A DNA stretch of 64,000 bases from Membranipora membranacea (GCA_914767715.1 OU612075.1:18664001-18728000); one strand, 5' to 3'. Shown: positions 18,715-32,576, counted from the first letter of the stretch. A program made the numbers and translations. The notes: generated from the letters alone by a model not told the origin.

Positions 18715-21700
18715 CTGTAGAGATAAAACAAGACCAGTTCTACAACTCCCTGGTATCTAAAACTGAAAGAAAAAGACAGTCAGGTTATTTCATACAAAAG
18801 TTTCCTCTGATAACTTTTAAAGCCAAGGACCAGAGGCATACTGTCTATTTCCAGATCCCCAAATTTCTGGGGGTGACATAAACCCAAAGTTATCTGGAGT
18901 TAATATTGGCTGCATCATAAAATTTAAAGTTATAGGTATCTCGTGGGAAAAATCATAAAATGTGAACAACTTCAACATGCTGTTAAAACCCGAAATGTGT
19001 AATTGGATCAAGCAAAGACTTTGGTTAACTTTGCAAAAAAGATGTAGATGGGACTCAAATTATATGAGCAACAAGATTTGAATCTGTTGTATCTGGATCA
19101 TGACCACTGTAAAAATGCCGGAAATAAAATAGGCTATCACCTTTATCCTTTGCATTAACGATTTAAATATTCACAAAAATGACTTCTATGGATATATCGT
19201 CAAATTTATAGATCCGCATCCCCTTGCCTACCTAGTAGTACCATGGATGGAATTATTTGATCCCATTTGCTGCGGTTCACCACTAGAATGGGAAAGCCTG
19301 CAGTGTGATCTAGGCCTATACTATGTGGCTTCAGAGCATTGGTCCTGGGACTTACAAGCCTGTACTTTGCCCACCCCAGGTCTTGTCTATTATCAACTAG
19401 AAACTGGCAAGCCCATTGGCATATTACATGTATGGAACCATGTATACTTAAGCTATTCATTGCATAATAATTGAACTTTAATGCAGTATAATTGAGTATA
19501 GAATATATTGCGATGTATGGATATGCTAGTGAGCCCCATCCATGACACATATACCCAGTTAGCCCATGAATGGCTGGTTTGCAACCATCAAACTGGATAA
19601 TCATCATCATCCTGCCGCATTGCAGAAAGAGAATTCATTGTGGTTTTGGTATTACAATTGTGGTCGGTGTTGGGAACCAACTTATTCATTCAACATCACA
19701 TCATCATCATGCTATCACTACTCTCAAAGATTATAAATAGTCATTGCTACTCTATTGTACTACTAACTTAACTATCACTCACTCGGCTTGGATTGAATTG
19801 AGTAGTATGTATGCAAGCCAAGCTTCATGACATATTGTAAGGTATGTTGTTGGTTGATACATATATTGGGTTCCTAGACCGTAAGACCGACTCATTGGAC
19901 TGACTAAATCACAACCATATTGACAACATCATGATTACAACAATTAATATATACTATATGTGACATATATATATGATATATTATAATTAATATCAATTTT
20001 TTACCAATAATAAATATAATATATTATTTATGATGATTAATTAATTTCTGCGTGTATGCATACAACCAAGGATACATAATAATAATGCCAACCTTCATTA
20101 GATTATTGCAGTCTAGCATGTAGAGGCCACCACTTCTCCCTGAATTGCCACCATATTTAGTTGACTAGAATATTTTCTTGGAAATTTAGAGTTTTTTCTT
20201 CTTCAATATGGCGTCCAAGGTTATTTTTTTACATTTAGAGCAATTTTAGTCTTTGATCTTACATGGAAGGCAATACCTGAATCCGAGGTTTATAAGGTAA
20301 AATTTAGAGATGGTTGGAACAATGAACTCCGAGGGAGGGACTTCATTGGTTGGAAGCCAATCAGTTTAAATCTTTTAAATATCTTAGCCAATGACAACTG
20401 TGGTTATTTAAACCAATGAGTATTTGATAGAAATGACAGCGACTCAAATGTAGGGTTTTACAAAATAACCTTCATGTGACCTTGATCAGTTTGAGGATGA
20501 AAACAAACACACAGTTAGAAAGGCAGCAAATTATTATTGCTGCTTGACCTCTTTACACCAAGGGTACACATTTGTTGATCAATAAAACCGGATTACTATA
20601 TATCTATATATAAATTCTGTGGTTGCCCCCCACCCAAGGAGAAGTAGTTCTATTTAACGCCTTGCCCCTACAACAGCATGAAACTTACACTACACCACAC
20701 TCCACAGTGACCACACCACTTCTTTCTACTCTTACATTATATAGAGTAGACTTAACAATACTAGTCCATCTATTCAATTAACTCCCTCTCCTTGATCAAT
20801 TCATTGACATAGATCTTCTTCTTCAGGGTACTCTGACGCGCCTTTTGGGGAAAAGCATAAGTTCGGACGATTTGTGTTGTAGATATTGGTAGTGTTGTTT
20901 GTCAAGTGGTTTGTCTTGTAGCTAGGGCTAATAAGCTGAACAAAAATATCTGATAACAATGGATTAACAATTCTACATAAAATCTGACCCTATTGACCCC
21001 GGTAAAAGAGCGGATATGCCCCTACAGAGTTTGTGAAAAGTAAAAATTTATAAATCAAATGAATACGAAATAAGTTTATGATTGGGATATCCTGGGTAGC
21101 ATAACTTCATACGTTCGTGTGTGGTTCGACTTCCATTCGCAGTACTCTTATGTTGTTAGTAACAAATCTTGACATGTGATCTCATGCGATTGAAGAATAC
21201 GTGTTTGAAAATGTTAGAAATGAAATGTGGGTTAATGGTGTTACCTCTTGTATTGTGTGTTTCCTTAAATAGTATATAATCTTTTAGATCAATCTCGTAG
21301 TTGCCAAGGTGTATTTTGTTTATCAGTTTAAGGTCCGGTTGAGATCTCTTGTCAAATAAAGAAAAAATACAGTGGGCCTCCATTGATCCAGAAACACTAT
21401 CCATTCGCTGGAGATGGAGATGGATCATCTTTTTCCCTCATCCAGTCATCCTCAAATTTTTGAACAAGTTAATTGTCTCAATAAGCTCCTTGTTGGAGCA
21501 ATAGAAGCCAGCACAAGTCTGTCTCAAAAATCATATGTTATAAGTCAAGTGGATTAAGTCCGTTTATTATCTTTAGTGGCATCAAAGATCATCACTTCTG
21601 ATTTTCAATACCAGTAGAAAATGTCCATCACTAAACCAACTGGACAGAACAACAGGCAGATAAACTACTTTTGACGACATAAACAACTCTTGACGGGAAG

Positions 21701-21945
21701 TAGAAATAGGCCTAGGGCTTGCTTTATTTTCCCTATGTTGGTGGTTGATTCTAAACATAGGAAATTTACAGGCATGCTGGCCACAGGAGCCAATGTTACT
21801 AGGGCAGTTGTTATCGTAAATTTATAATATTCAGCTCTATTTAGTTGTTAATGATCATACTCTAATGAATCAAACTTGGGAAGCTATCAGTGACTATCAG
21901 TGCTATCAGTGACATAAGATTAAAAATTACAAACTCTCTCAATAC
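18715..21945. other. Intergenic region between divergent genes
   Basis: This lies between the proposed starts of the minus-strand zinc-finger gene and the plus-strand BCAR3-like gene, so it should hold both promoters and any 5' untranslated exons. I see open frames near 19,206-19,610 but no recognisable protein. A hairpin-like CAATGAACTCC/GGACTTCATTGG element lies near 20,322-20,352, and AT-rich microsatellite sequence near 19,950-20,050. Confidence 0.5.
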
Positions 21946-24900
21946 ATGTTTACGATGATTTTAGAATGTGTAGGTGAGCACAAGTCCTACCAACAGCTTC
22001 AAACTCTCAGCATGGATTCTCAACACCAGAATATACACATTCCAGTGTCAGTATGGCTACAAACCATTGACCTGCCGCAGTATGACTCACTGTTTGCCCG
22101 ATACAAAGGAGCTCAGGTATAATGGCTTAACTTTAATTAAAAAATTTAATTGTAATCTGTCTTAGGTAGACCATAAAAAAACAGTCGATTCCTATATGTA
22201 TCCCATGATAGGTTAATTATAGTGGTGCGGCAACCTCCTCTGAAAGCAACTCTTTGTACAACTGTTCCATAATAATTGTATTCCATGTCTACTTTGTACA
22301 TAAACTCTTGTGTTAGTCGGACGATCAAAGGTAGTTCATCGGTCGGACAAAAGTAAGTTTCGCTCATTTCTAGGAGCTATTCAATATTACGGATAGAGAA
22401 GTACTGATGTTGGGCGTTCAGAACCCTGAGCACAGATCACGAGTTATATCTTCTCTTCAGCTGTTAGGCGCTAAATGTAGGAGTAACGCAACATTATCAA
22501 ACTCTGGTTGGTACTTGAAACACAATTATTATTTTCTTCAGAATGTAGAGCTCATTTTATTGTCGATACATTGCCAGGATGGATGGATTTTTCTTCCTGT
22601 TGACATTTTTAGTTGTATGACGTTAAATAATACAATTTGAGCTCATAAAAGTAAATGGCAACTTGGGTTTTAGATCTATTTTGAAACGAAATTGTCATCC
22701 TGAAATGTAACAGTACGGATCACTGAGATTACTTTTGATTTAACTAATTGATTCAACTAATTGAACCTACTACTCTAGTTTCCTCACAACTTCTTCATAG
22801 TAGGAAATAATTAGTGATGTTCCATCCAAAAGTATGGGTCTGTCGATGGCAGAGGAGTACTATTTTCAATAATGTACCATAAATTGATTTTTAGCCAAAC
22901 CATATGAATCATTCAGTTCTATTCCCATTGCCTCTGCAGCGCCACCAATCCCCGAACCCAAACTGACACCAGAACAAGAGCAACAGAGGAGGAGGCAGCT
23001 TATGGAAGAGCTGAAGCTACCTTCATCAGACATGAGAAGCCTTCCGTGGTTCCATGGCAAGATAACGAGAGAAAAATCAGAACAGCTGGTCACTACACCT
23101 GGAGACTTCATCGTCAGAGAGTCTCTCTCACAGCAAGGTAGCATATTGGTGCATTATTATATTTAGTTCTTGCTCATTGCAACTTTTCATCTTGCTAATA
23201 GATTATTTGTTATCTCCATTTATCATTAGATACTGGACAACAATTCTCAATGAAATCTGATATCGTAAATTTTGAGAATAAAACCAAATTTGCTAATATT
23301 TTATGTAACGCATAATTATGTTCAATCCTGTAGGGCAACAGATACATTTTCTTGCAGGTTTATTTAACTAAGCCTTGGTGAGAAACAGGCATCTCGTATA
23401 AACTATCATCCAAACAAGATAACTGTATATTTTCATTGCAGGTTCATATGTGCTGACATGTAATCACAACTCACAGCCTCTACACTTTGTCATCAACAAG
23501 TTTGTGGAGACTTCAGGTGGGGGCCGGTATAGTAATATAGAGTATGGATTTGAGAGCAGCAGATACTCTTCTATACAAGCTCTGATAATGGCTCACATCG
23601 GCGACCGGTGAGTAAATTTATGTCAGAATTTGCTTCCGCATGTCAAGTTCATGATAAGCAGTATTTTTATGTTCCACTGCCTTACTGAATCTGTAATGAA
23701 ATATTCTCAGTTTGGGCATTTATTTTGTCAGTCCCTCAATTTATTTTAAATTATTAATTCTGTAGAATCAAGAAAGTACCGGAATTCACTGGTGGGAAAA
23801 ACATTGCAAAGGTGCACAAATAAGAGAAAACAAAAGAGCCTCTAAAGTTGATTAACCCGCCTACTTTTTTAGTTTAGAGTCTCTTAAACGTAGGTTTGAA
23901 GGGATTGGCCGATGTCAGGAATTATTGATTGGCTAGAACACTTGGCTAACCACATGCAAGTTCTACACTTTGCTTGATATCGATGCTACTCATGAAAATG
24001 AAGTATATTATTCATTGAATTAGAGTCAGACCTGAGGCATATTTTAAGGCTCACTCTAATAACAACCCATCTCTAATAATTGATTAATTGTTTGAATAAT
24101 TTTAATTCTGCAGGGCGGAGATTACTTCTGCTTCCCATGCTCGTATAGTAAGCCCAGTGAATAGAGAAGCTCCTATCGGTGCTGTAGAGGAGCAAAACAG
24201 AAGGAGTCTCGGTCTATCCAAAGCCTCTTCATCAGACTACGGTAAGTACTGCCAGACAGCTTCATAGATATAAAAACTTCCTTTTTATATCTGTGGACAG
24301 CTTGAATTATTGGTTACCCTAAAGGATGATAATTTTTCATTAGAAATTAAGTATCGCCATTTTTTTGTAATTGATAGTATGCATTATCTAAACTGTGAAT
24401 ACAACATTTCTTTGGTCTATAGCCAAATTTAAATCAATGAATATTTTCATCCTTTAGGGTAGGAAATTAACAACAAATTAACAACACTGCTAAATATCTG
24501 CTAATCTGCAGGTTGTTTATTTGGTATGATGATTTTATGCTTACTGATGCTCAGTATATGAATACTGTGATGACAGTCAATGATGCGGGTGAAAATTTTC
24601 AATAAAAACACTCATGCTCTAGCTTATATGTCGATACCATATTTGTGTGTGTGCCCTTTGTTTATATTCTCTTTGGTCACTTTTCCTTTTCTACTGCCAA
24701 CATACTAATATGTTTTGTGTGCGTGGTTATGTTATGTGTTTCGATTTACTTTTTCTCTAGAAATGACTTCGCCATCTTGGCAGATTAGAAAACCACTGTT
24801 TTATCAACCCTCGTCAGCTTCTCAAAAATCTGTAGAAAGTCTGGCATATAGTCCAGGCTTAAAAAGAGGTGAGCAATGATGTCTCTATTCCTTTGATGCT

Positions 24901-27900
24901 TCAACCCCATCAGTGTATTGGAAATACCATGGAGATATCTTTATTCTATTCCAACCAGTATTAATTGTTTATGATTGGCAAATCTGTTATAAGTTGTTTT
25001 TTTTGTCAACTGACAATTTACCAATAAAGTTTTCATGTTGGACAATCAAATGCCACAACAAGTCTGTTGGTTGCTATGGTATAATAATAAACGCTGTTAT
25101 TACCAAAGTCTCAGCTATGTAATTAACTCTGCCACTTTACTGAGCGCAGGTATGTTTATGTGTGATTTTGTGTCTAGCCAATACTTCATTGACATGTGTT
25201 ACTTGTGTGACAACAAAAAAAACTTCTTTATCATTTTAATTTAAAGCCATCATCACAATTAATAAAACCGTCATATTGACTTAGAGTCAATTGATGATCA
25301 TGATTTTAAATTGAATTGTAGAGTTGGATCCGCCTCAATGCTCAAGAAGTAAGTGGAAGGCTGGTCAGCAAAACTTCCTTTGCGGTCAACTTTCAGTCTG
25401 GCAGATAAGATTCATTTATTTAATTATAGATCCCTCTATGGAGAGAGTTAGCAGCAGTCCACAGCTACACGCTGCCGATAAAGGTCACAGGTCATCCAGT
25501 AATATATCCTCATCATATCCGAGGAGTGTCACCAGCTCAGGCAGTCTACTCGTACCTGACTCAGGTCTGACTAACAAAGCTAGTGAGTGTGTTATACTCG
25601 CTTACTAAAACAGATCACCAGCGCTCAAACATCTATTTTATTAGTAAAGACCAAATGTGGTATACAGTTGTGTTAGTACCCTCTGTAGTTTCAGATTTGA
25701 AGCAAGCCCTATGCAGGCTGTGTTACAGAGTATGCACACGCTGAATTCTAGTTGCACCAGCATAATTCTGTCACTGTAGTCTGTGAAACCCCCCCCCCCC
25801 TCCTTATTAAAGCTTGAAAAGCACTCTAGGTGCCACTGTTGAAAAGTATTTTATATGATATTACAATTACAATTCCAATTCCAAGCTTTGCATACTCAAA
25901 CACATAATTTATTCAACATAACACCTCCCCGCTCCGTTACGCTTGTGTCCAGTCACCACAGAACACATGGATACAACCTGTAGGGCAGGCAGTCTCCTCA
26001 TTCTACCGCTTTTATTTATGTATGTATTATAGTAACATGACCTTCACTGGTAAGATAACTTCTAAGCTGTATTTTAGGAACACTAATTGTTTGTATGTCT
26101 TCTCCACAGAATCAGAAGGAGAGTTACACTCCACTCCGTCTCAGCTGCCTCAGAGATCCGCTGAGCTGAAGACGTCACGTAATACATCGGCAGCACGTCA
26201 GCCTGTTATAGCTATCAGGAACAGAGAGTTATACGATGACGGAGCAGACTACTCTGACTACTATGAAGTTAAACGCATGCCAGGTGGGTAAATTTGGGTT
26301 ATTGAAATAGGATTGTTGTAAATATTAGCTAGATTTTTAGTCACCTAGTTCCAAAGGTAACGCAATGTAAGCTTTTTTGTAATAAGGCTCAGTAAATGTT
26401 AGCTAGCCATAAATATAGCTACTTCAGGCATTTGCATAAGGCCATACTTAACTCCTCCAGGGTATAACTCCTTCAATGTTTTCAATGTTTAAATTGTTCT
26501 CAGGATTGCTGTTCCCTAAAATGATACTATTTAGATTTTCATTATAGATGAGGCTAAAAAGACTAATTCACAACAACCATCACAATCACTTCCTTATAAT
26601 ACACACAATAATACTAACAGATCCCCTAGTAATGTCTCACATAACAACCACCAACAGCAAGGTAATATCACCACAATAGAAAGTCATTGAAAGACCAGAA
26701 TTTGTTGTAAATATTGTAGTGTTTAATTACACAGATCGAGCAATATTTGGTGTGGTACCAGTATAAACTATTATGTTGATCTTCATGTGTATCATTGCCA
26801 TAACTCCCCCAATATACAGCTTGGTGTTTTTACACTGTAAATGGAAGCTATATCTGAAACCTGTGAAAGATGTGAAATTATTCTCTGTGCTCTTATCATC
26901 CATTTTATCTAAATATTTTATCTATATTTTCTTTTCGTATTTATATAAATATTTCATCTAAATGTTTAAATGTTTATCTAGAGGATTACTAGATATTTTA
27001 TTTATTCTAGATGATATCGGGGGAGATGATTACGACACACCTGCACCTATAGCTGTTGAGATACATGATTTTATTCCCCCTATGATCCCTACAAACTACA
27101 TAGACGCAACCAATTTCTCTACAGACTTACTCGGAGATCAAAATAAACCTCTCGATCCTAACTGCATGTACAAAATGAAGGAGGCACTTTTCCAGGTATA
27201 CTCTCAGGGTTACTCTATCTCAGTAGCAATTATTTTGTCTTACGTTGTGATGTTACTCCTACTCCTCGTCAAGTTCCTCTTTTTCACATCATAAACTGTC
27301 CACCCTATGTATCTTATGAAGTATTAGTATTTAATTTTTAGTTTGATAAATATCTAGTTGATTGAATGTCCTGGGAAGACCTTGCAAATCCAGCTTTCTC
27401 CTTCGCTTTCCTTCTCTACATTTCAATATTTTTCTTGGACAGGTGAACCACCAAACACTTTCGCAACACATCACATATCTCGACCTGCACCTGCTCAGAG
27501 TTATAGAGACACGTAATCTTGGTGCTGGTATCTTTAGCGGGATAGAGGCGCTGACTTTACCCCAGGGTCAGCATTTTAGACAAGCTGCTATCGAAAGGTA
27601 TACACTGACAGCTCAATCACAATCTTAAAACTAGTAATGTTGGTGTACAGAAATTTTCTCCCACATTTCTACTATAAGTCCGTTACAATGTTTGGTCTCT
27701 AACCTGAACCAACAAATTAATACCATGGTGCAGCTTTTGAGCTATTTTTGAGATAAAACTTTTACCATCTCATGCACAATTTTAGTACTCATACTTTGCT
27801 GATATAACAGTTGTTACGATTGATGAATCTAAATCACATAAATATATATCAGTATAGATGACTAAAATGAAATTATTTGATTTACAATTCGAGGGTTAAT

Positions 27901-30438
27901 ATAACTGTAAAGATGAATTGCTAACTTTAAATAAACTCATTCTACTCACCATTGATGTTTTTATTTATCTAAAGGCACTGCAGTCTCTCCTTCATAGTAT
28001 CAGTGACGATCCTCGCATGTACGGACGATCTGCTGGAGCGTTCTCAGATGCTGAAGCAGTGGATAATGATTGCTAAAGAGCTCATGAGAACTCAGGGAAA
28101 TCTCTTCAGCTTTGGTGCCATCATGCACGGAGTGTGCTCCCCTTCTGTGCGTATGAAATCAAATAAATAAATCCAATAAATAATTGAAAAGCGAAGCTTT
28201 GTTATTTTCCTTCTATAATTTATTAAAAATTTACTGCGAAACGAGTGAAATTTCCACTGGAATTGCAAAGAAAATATGAGAAAAAGAAGATGCCTTATGT
28301 GATACATTGTAAAAAAATGATAAGATATGCAATGTTATTTAATAATAAAACCAAGCCCACCCTAAAATAATTACTTTTGACTATACAGACTCGAATCAGC
28401 TTCCCTTCTCAAGTATAGTATTTTTTTGGTTTTTGACTTTCATATTCTTATTTTATTCTGATCTCCAGTGGGACACTTTATTGCTTTTCTTGTATGACAT
28501 ATAAAAAAACATGAATGTAGCCTCCTTCTATTTATTCTTAACTAGACCAATGGACCTAGCTAAAATGTTAGTATTAGTCAAATCAAGTCAGGCACTGACT
28601 GATATGGCAAAGAAATGATATGTTTCATGTTGGAAGAAACCATTTTGTATTGTTAGTGTTACTTTTCTGCAATACTTTGTGACAGTGTACTTTTCGGCCT
28701 TGAATTTATGCAGAGAGACAGGCAATATCTCTCATGTCGGAGTCTATACTGATTTTTTTCTTTGGCTAAAAATCCCCACAATATTCTCATGATTTCAATC
28801 TAGTCATGTGTATGTGAATTTTTCCATTGTTGTAGATATCAAGACTCACACAAACCTGGAATATTCTGGAGCGAAGTGACCCTGTGTTGATGAATCAATG
28901 GAGGACCAAAATTAGATCTACTTATATGGTGAGAAATCTTTTGCTGTGCTAACTCATCTCATGAATGACTACTGATATCCTGAGAAATAAGAGATTATTT
29001 TGAAAGATTATTCATATAGTTATAGGTCTACGAGCAAAAGGTATGCTTAGCTTATATTGCTTTTTGATTGTTTAGGGAATATTAGGAAGCAAGTATCACA
29101 CATTGAATGAGGTATATTTCTGGACAAATGCATGATATCTATTAATGGAGCATATTTCTGTAATATGTCATGTTTAAGTTTAATGGTCTTTCATTTAGGA
29201 GTTGAATTCAGCTTCGAGCTCTAGAGTAATGGATAATATCAGTATTCCCTATGTTACACCCTTCTGTGAGCTGTATGAGGTACAGGAGGAGATGATCCAC
29301 TCACCAGATGTCACTATCACAGGAAACGATGACCTAGATTCTCTGTTTGCCCATATGGACCTAGTCAGGTAACTAATTTTTAAGTTTTGAGATCCTTTTC
29401 ATAATGTGGATCATGTTATAAAGAAAACCCGTGGTCTTGTGTACTCACTACTAGACCTGAAGAGATCAGGAGTACCGACACACATCATGAGAAAATTCTA
29501 CACAACATGCATTCGACCAATCATCCTCTACACCTGCCCCTCCTGGTACTCATTCACAACCGATGAGCAGAGACTACGGCTAGTAAGACTAGAAAACTTA
29601 GCTCTGAAGATCATGGACCCAAGCAGCCGAGACTACGATGAACGCGTTCAAACAGCCGAAATAGTGCCCATTCTCACTCTTCTCGAAGACACCAGCAAGA
29701 GTTACATCGATCGCATCATGGGCAGCCCTGAACATTGTCTCCACCAGCTAGCCCATAGCTATACTCCTGCAGCACCCCCTCGGAGATCCGCCCGCCTAGA
29801 CCTGCCCATACCACCATCCACTCGGACCGAACTCCGATCGAAGTGTCTGCTCATTTTCTATCATAATGTTTAAAGGTCACTCTCGATTCCACTCTTTTGT
29901 TTTTATATCCAAAGATCAATAATAGATTTTGAATAATTTTTAAAATCTCCGATCAAATATAAAGTAACTATATATATGTTTACAGTTGGAATTTTAAGAC
30001 TATAATAAAGTTGCTTACACTCAGTTTTTTTCATTCTGTTCTTTTTTGACTGACCTTTTGTCAAAAAGGTGAGATGTTCATTCTCACTGTGCATTGGAAA
30101 GATGTAGCATTTCTTGTCTATGTCTCAAAACTTTCCAACATACCACCTAGTTTTTATGATAATTGATGGTCATGTATTTAAAACTGTGACTGATTAAAGG
30201 AATTCTTTGTTTCAGGCTGATGGCCAGTCAAACCTCTGAATACAGTCGCAAAGGTAAGGATATCCTGAGGTATTTTTCTCTCAGACCTGACCTGAGAGAT
30301 TTATTCAAAGTAGAGCTACACATGAGGCTACTCTACGGTCACAAGGGAGCTCAGGCTAAACGTGCAGAGCGTCAGGTTAAGTTCCAGCAGATTCTAAATA
30401 TTCTATCAGAAAGAGCTGAAAATCAGGACGAGCTCTAA
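21946..30438 (+). CDS. BCAR3: BCAR3/NSP-family adaptor (SAM-SH2-Cdc25-homology)
   Basis: Eighteen coding exons: 21,946-21,973; 22,046-22,116; 22,374-22,476; 22,895-23,137; 23,442-23,607; 24,114-24,241; 24,761-24,868; 25,322-25,348; 25,430-25,582; 26,110-26,283; 26,548-26,661; 27,011-27,195; 27,443-27,597; 27,975-28,146; 28,836-28,928; 29,076-29,111; 29,199-29,368; 30,216-30,438. Lengths total 2,349 bases, a multiple of three, and every junction agrees in phase, giving 782 residues (human BCAR3 has about 825). The order is an N-terminal SAM-like domain, an SH2 domain with GDFIVRES, a Ser-rich linker, and a C-terminal region matching the NSP Cdc25-homology domain (ending HMRLLYGHKGAQAKRAER). 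In vertebrates this family binds phosphotyrosine proteins and the Cas scaffold through a closed GEF-like domain lacking exchange activity, in adhesion signalling. The first exon is the least certain. Confidence 0.85.
22046..22476 (+). CDS. SAM-domain exons of the BCAR3-like gene
   Basis: Two exons (22,046-22,116 and 22,374-22,476) joined in phase 0 encode VWLQTIDLPQYDSLF and then TDREVLMLGVQNPEHRSRV. Together these give the WL..I.L..Y...F and L..LGV....HR pattern of a SAM domain. The second exon leaves by AAAT then GTAGGA in phase 1, fitting the SH2-bearing exon. I know of no SAM domain in vertebrate BCAR3, SH2D3A or SH2D3C. Confidence 0.7.
22895..23607 (+). CDS. SH2-domain exons of the BCAR3-like gene
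   Basis: Exons 22,895-23,137 and 23,442-23,607 encode LPWFHGKITREKSEQLV, GDFIVRES (the phosphotyrosine-binding Arg sits in the FLVRES-type motif) and, after the intron, GSYVLTC and LHFVINKFV. A coiled, Gln/Arg-rich stretch (PEQEQQRRRQLMEELKL) precedes the domain, as a similar acidic-basic stretch does in human BCAR3. Confidence 0.85.
27011..30438 (+). CDS. Cdc25-homology (GEF-like) exons of the BCAR3-like gene
   Basis: Seven exons from 27,011 to the TAA at 30,438. Landmarks aligning with human BCAR3 are NKPLDPNCMYKMKEALFQ, EALTLPQGQHFRQAAIER, SFGAIMHGVCSPSISRL, IPYVTPFCELYE and VELHMRLLYGHKGAQ. In NSP proteins this fold binds the p130Cas focal-adhesion-targeting domain. The donor at 28,147 is GTGCGT and the acceptor at 27,974 ends AAG; both are acceptable but non-consensus. 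Confidence 0.8.
29400..29873 (+). mobile_element. Non-LTR retrotransposon fragment (end of reverse transcriptase ORF)
   Basis: The open frame has the LINE reverse transcriptase C-terminal pattern: KKTRGLVYSLLDLKRSGVP, then MRKFYTTCIRPIILY, PSWYS and RLENLALKIM. It is cut off at its 5' end and sits in the last intron of the BCAR3-like gene in the same orientation. It is a 5'-truncated CR1-like or related LINE copy; the clade is not assigned. Confidence 0.8.
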
Positions 30439-31206
30439 CAGACTGACTGAGAACGTTCATTACCGGTGCTGACTCTTATCAGTGAATTCTTTGGTATATA
30501 TAACACTGTAAGTTAAGGATCTGCTCACTATCAACTGTCTGAATAGCTTTACCTATATATAATTTGGCACTTAGACTAATCAATTTTTTTGTTTACTCAA
30601 ACCAGGGAGGGTGGGATATACCTCTCCCACCCTCCCTGCTCAAACAGTCTTCTATTTCTTATTTTTGTGATTGTCTTCCCATAATCAGAAGAGGGACAAC
30701 TCCATCATGTCCCTGATCAGGTCAATTCAATGAATGTTTATCCATTTTTTAATGATTAAATGATTAGATTTAAGCACAATTTTCTGTGATAAAACTCCAG
30801 TTTAATCCAATGCTTTGCTACCTTCATTTCTTCCTTCACTATATAAAATCATTCACGGGCCATTCAAAGACAGACTTTTTTACATTTTAGCCATTGTAAT
30901 TTCTTAATGATTTCTAGGCTTAATTCAGAATCATCCATGGTCCTACTTCTGACACTTTCAGTTGCATATAATATTTCATTTCTTCTTCTCGTGATCATTT
31001 TCCTCTACGTTTTCAACAATTTATTTTGAATGACTGCCTGCGGTTTTCTGACAAGATAGAATAAGTTGTATTACATGTTCTTATTTACTCCCGCTAATGC
31101 AATGATTGCTTTTTCCAATGATTTTTAAAAAATTCGCTGTGATATTTGTCTTTTTAAATTTGCCGTTTAATTTTGCACCGGTATGATTAGTGTTAAATAA
31201 ATAAAA
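30439..31206 (+). other. Probable 3' untranslated region of the BCAR3-like gene
   Basis: Plus-strand AATAAATAAAACC near 31,194-31,206 could be the polyadenylation signal. The region includes a short hairpin near 30,604-30,645 (GGGAGGGTGGG with CCCACCCTCCC). No further open frame of note. Confidence 0.5.
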
Positions 31207-31996
31207 CCTACATAAATCAGCAAGTTATACATAGACATTTATAAACACAGACTTTGTAGATGACCCAGGATGAGGGGTGAGGCCTGAGCTGTTAGGCAAT
31301 CTAATTCTGAGTGTTGATCACCTAACTGCATGTGCTGAGGTCTCACTGAAAACTGTGATCCTGAAACCTATAGTTCACCCTAGGCTCCTACAGTATTTTT
31401 AACTTCAGGCAGATTGCTCTTCTTTGTGGACAACTGTTTCTACCCCTCAGATTAAGCCGTAATGCTCAGCAATAAATTATGTCAGTGATAACTCCATTCT
31501 GTTTTGTGTGTCATAGTGGTTACAAATTGCCTACTGACCAATTTGCATCAGTGAAGCGTGGTCAGGCTGTCTGGGGTATGTTGTGGCTGTTACACCCCCA
31601 CCCACCCCAGACAGCATGCCTAGTCGAGTGACAGTGAGTCTCCCTACACTTTTTTTGTTTTTGGGCCAAAACATAAAAAGTAGCCGAGTCACAATGCTAG
31701 ATCAGTGCACATTCAACTGTTATTGACTATTTGCGTTGGCATGACTTATTATATACGCCTAAAATATCATTGTCAGCAACAATATGTTGTAAGCTGGTAT
31801 TGAATTTCTATCAATAATTGATTACATTCCATTCAGCAATTTCAGCAATTCATAATCCAATGTTTGCAAGTGACCAAGTTTACTTTTCTGCAGGCAGTCA
31901 TAGTTATACACTGCTTCTTTTTGTTGCAGTACAGAAAAGAGAGGGGTTAGTTATCAAAACAGTTGGCCGGTCTTGGTTTTTTAATTTACCCTTTAT

Positions 31997-32080
31997 AGGT
32001 AGCCTGGGCAGCCTGTCGGGAGTGGGTGGGGTGTCCCCCCTCCCCACCCACCAACCCCCGACAGCCTGCCCAGGTTACTC
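31997..32080. repeat. GC-rich hairpin
   Basis: GTAGCCTGGGCAGCCTGTCG is mirrored by CGACAGCCTGCCCAGGTTAC, with a second inner pairing of GGGAGTGGGTGGGG with CCCCACCCACC. A related, weaker hairpin lies at 31,566-31,622. It looks like a foldback element family. Confidence 0.7.
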
Positions 32081-32409
32081 TATAGGATAATTGACCCTGT
32101 TAATATTCAGCTTCATCATTTAGCTTCATTTAGTGTTCTGATGTTAGAGATGCATATGAACAAGCTAATAGTTAATTTATCTGTATTTTAAAAATCGGTT
32201 ATGTTGTTCATTTTTACTCTTTATTTCAAATCGAATGAAGCCCTAGACAGCGAATCGTCTGTCTAACCCAATGAGGAAAGCACTATTGACTAGGCACTAA
32301 CTTGTAACCACTCCGAGAGAACGGTCAACTATCATGATGTGGCATATATTGAGGCGCAGAATACTTTTTAGCTAGTAGTAAATTATTGTGTCTTCATCGT
32401 TTGGATATT

Positions 32410-32576
32410 CTAGACCGAGTTTGGTCCATTTCCCTGAATTCGGAGTTGCTCCTGATCCACTGGTCACGCCGCAGGCAAAGGGACCATTTTGTGGCAATTG
32501 TGCGCTCCCAGGTGGATATGATGTGACCGATGGAAGGGAGCAACTGGAATGCAGGCAACGGGATTAAACTTGATCT
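32410..32576. mobile_element. MITE with TAGACCRAGTTTGGTCC end, copy 1
   Basis: It starts TAGACCGAGTTTGGTCCATT and ends in a diverged inverted copy. The inner block GGAGTTGCTCC pairs with GGGAGCAACTGGAATGCAGG. A shorter, more complete copy lies at 46,403-46,512, so the two define a family. It ends about 40 bases before the start codon of the nucleotidyltransferase-TPR gene. Confidence 0.65.

Noticed and set aside
18725-18745. Second docking-like text (AACTGGTCTTGTTTTATC on the minus strand)
   Set aside because: It lies upstream of the first coding exon rather than between donor and array, and the match to the selectors is short.
19206-19610. 134-codon minus-strand open frame
   Set aside because: No recognisable motif, no splice context and low-complexity composition; taken as chance.
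22146-22367. 73-codon minus-strand open frame resembling part of the array domain (FYGL...Y)
   Set aside because: Only a few residues agree, the G[YF]G and FYKNP motifs are absent, and it lies in an intron between two phase-matched SAM exons.
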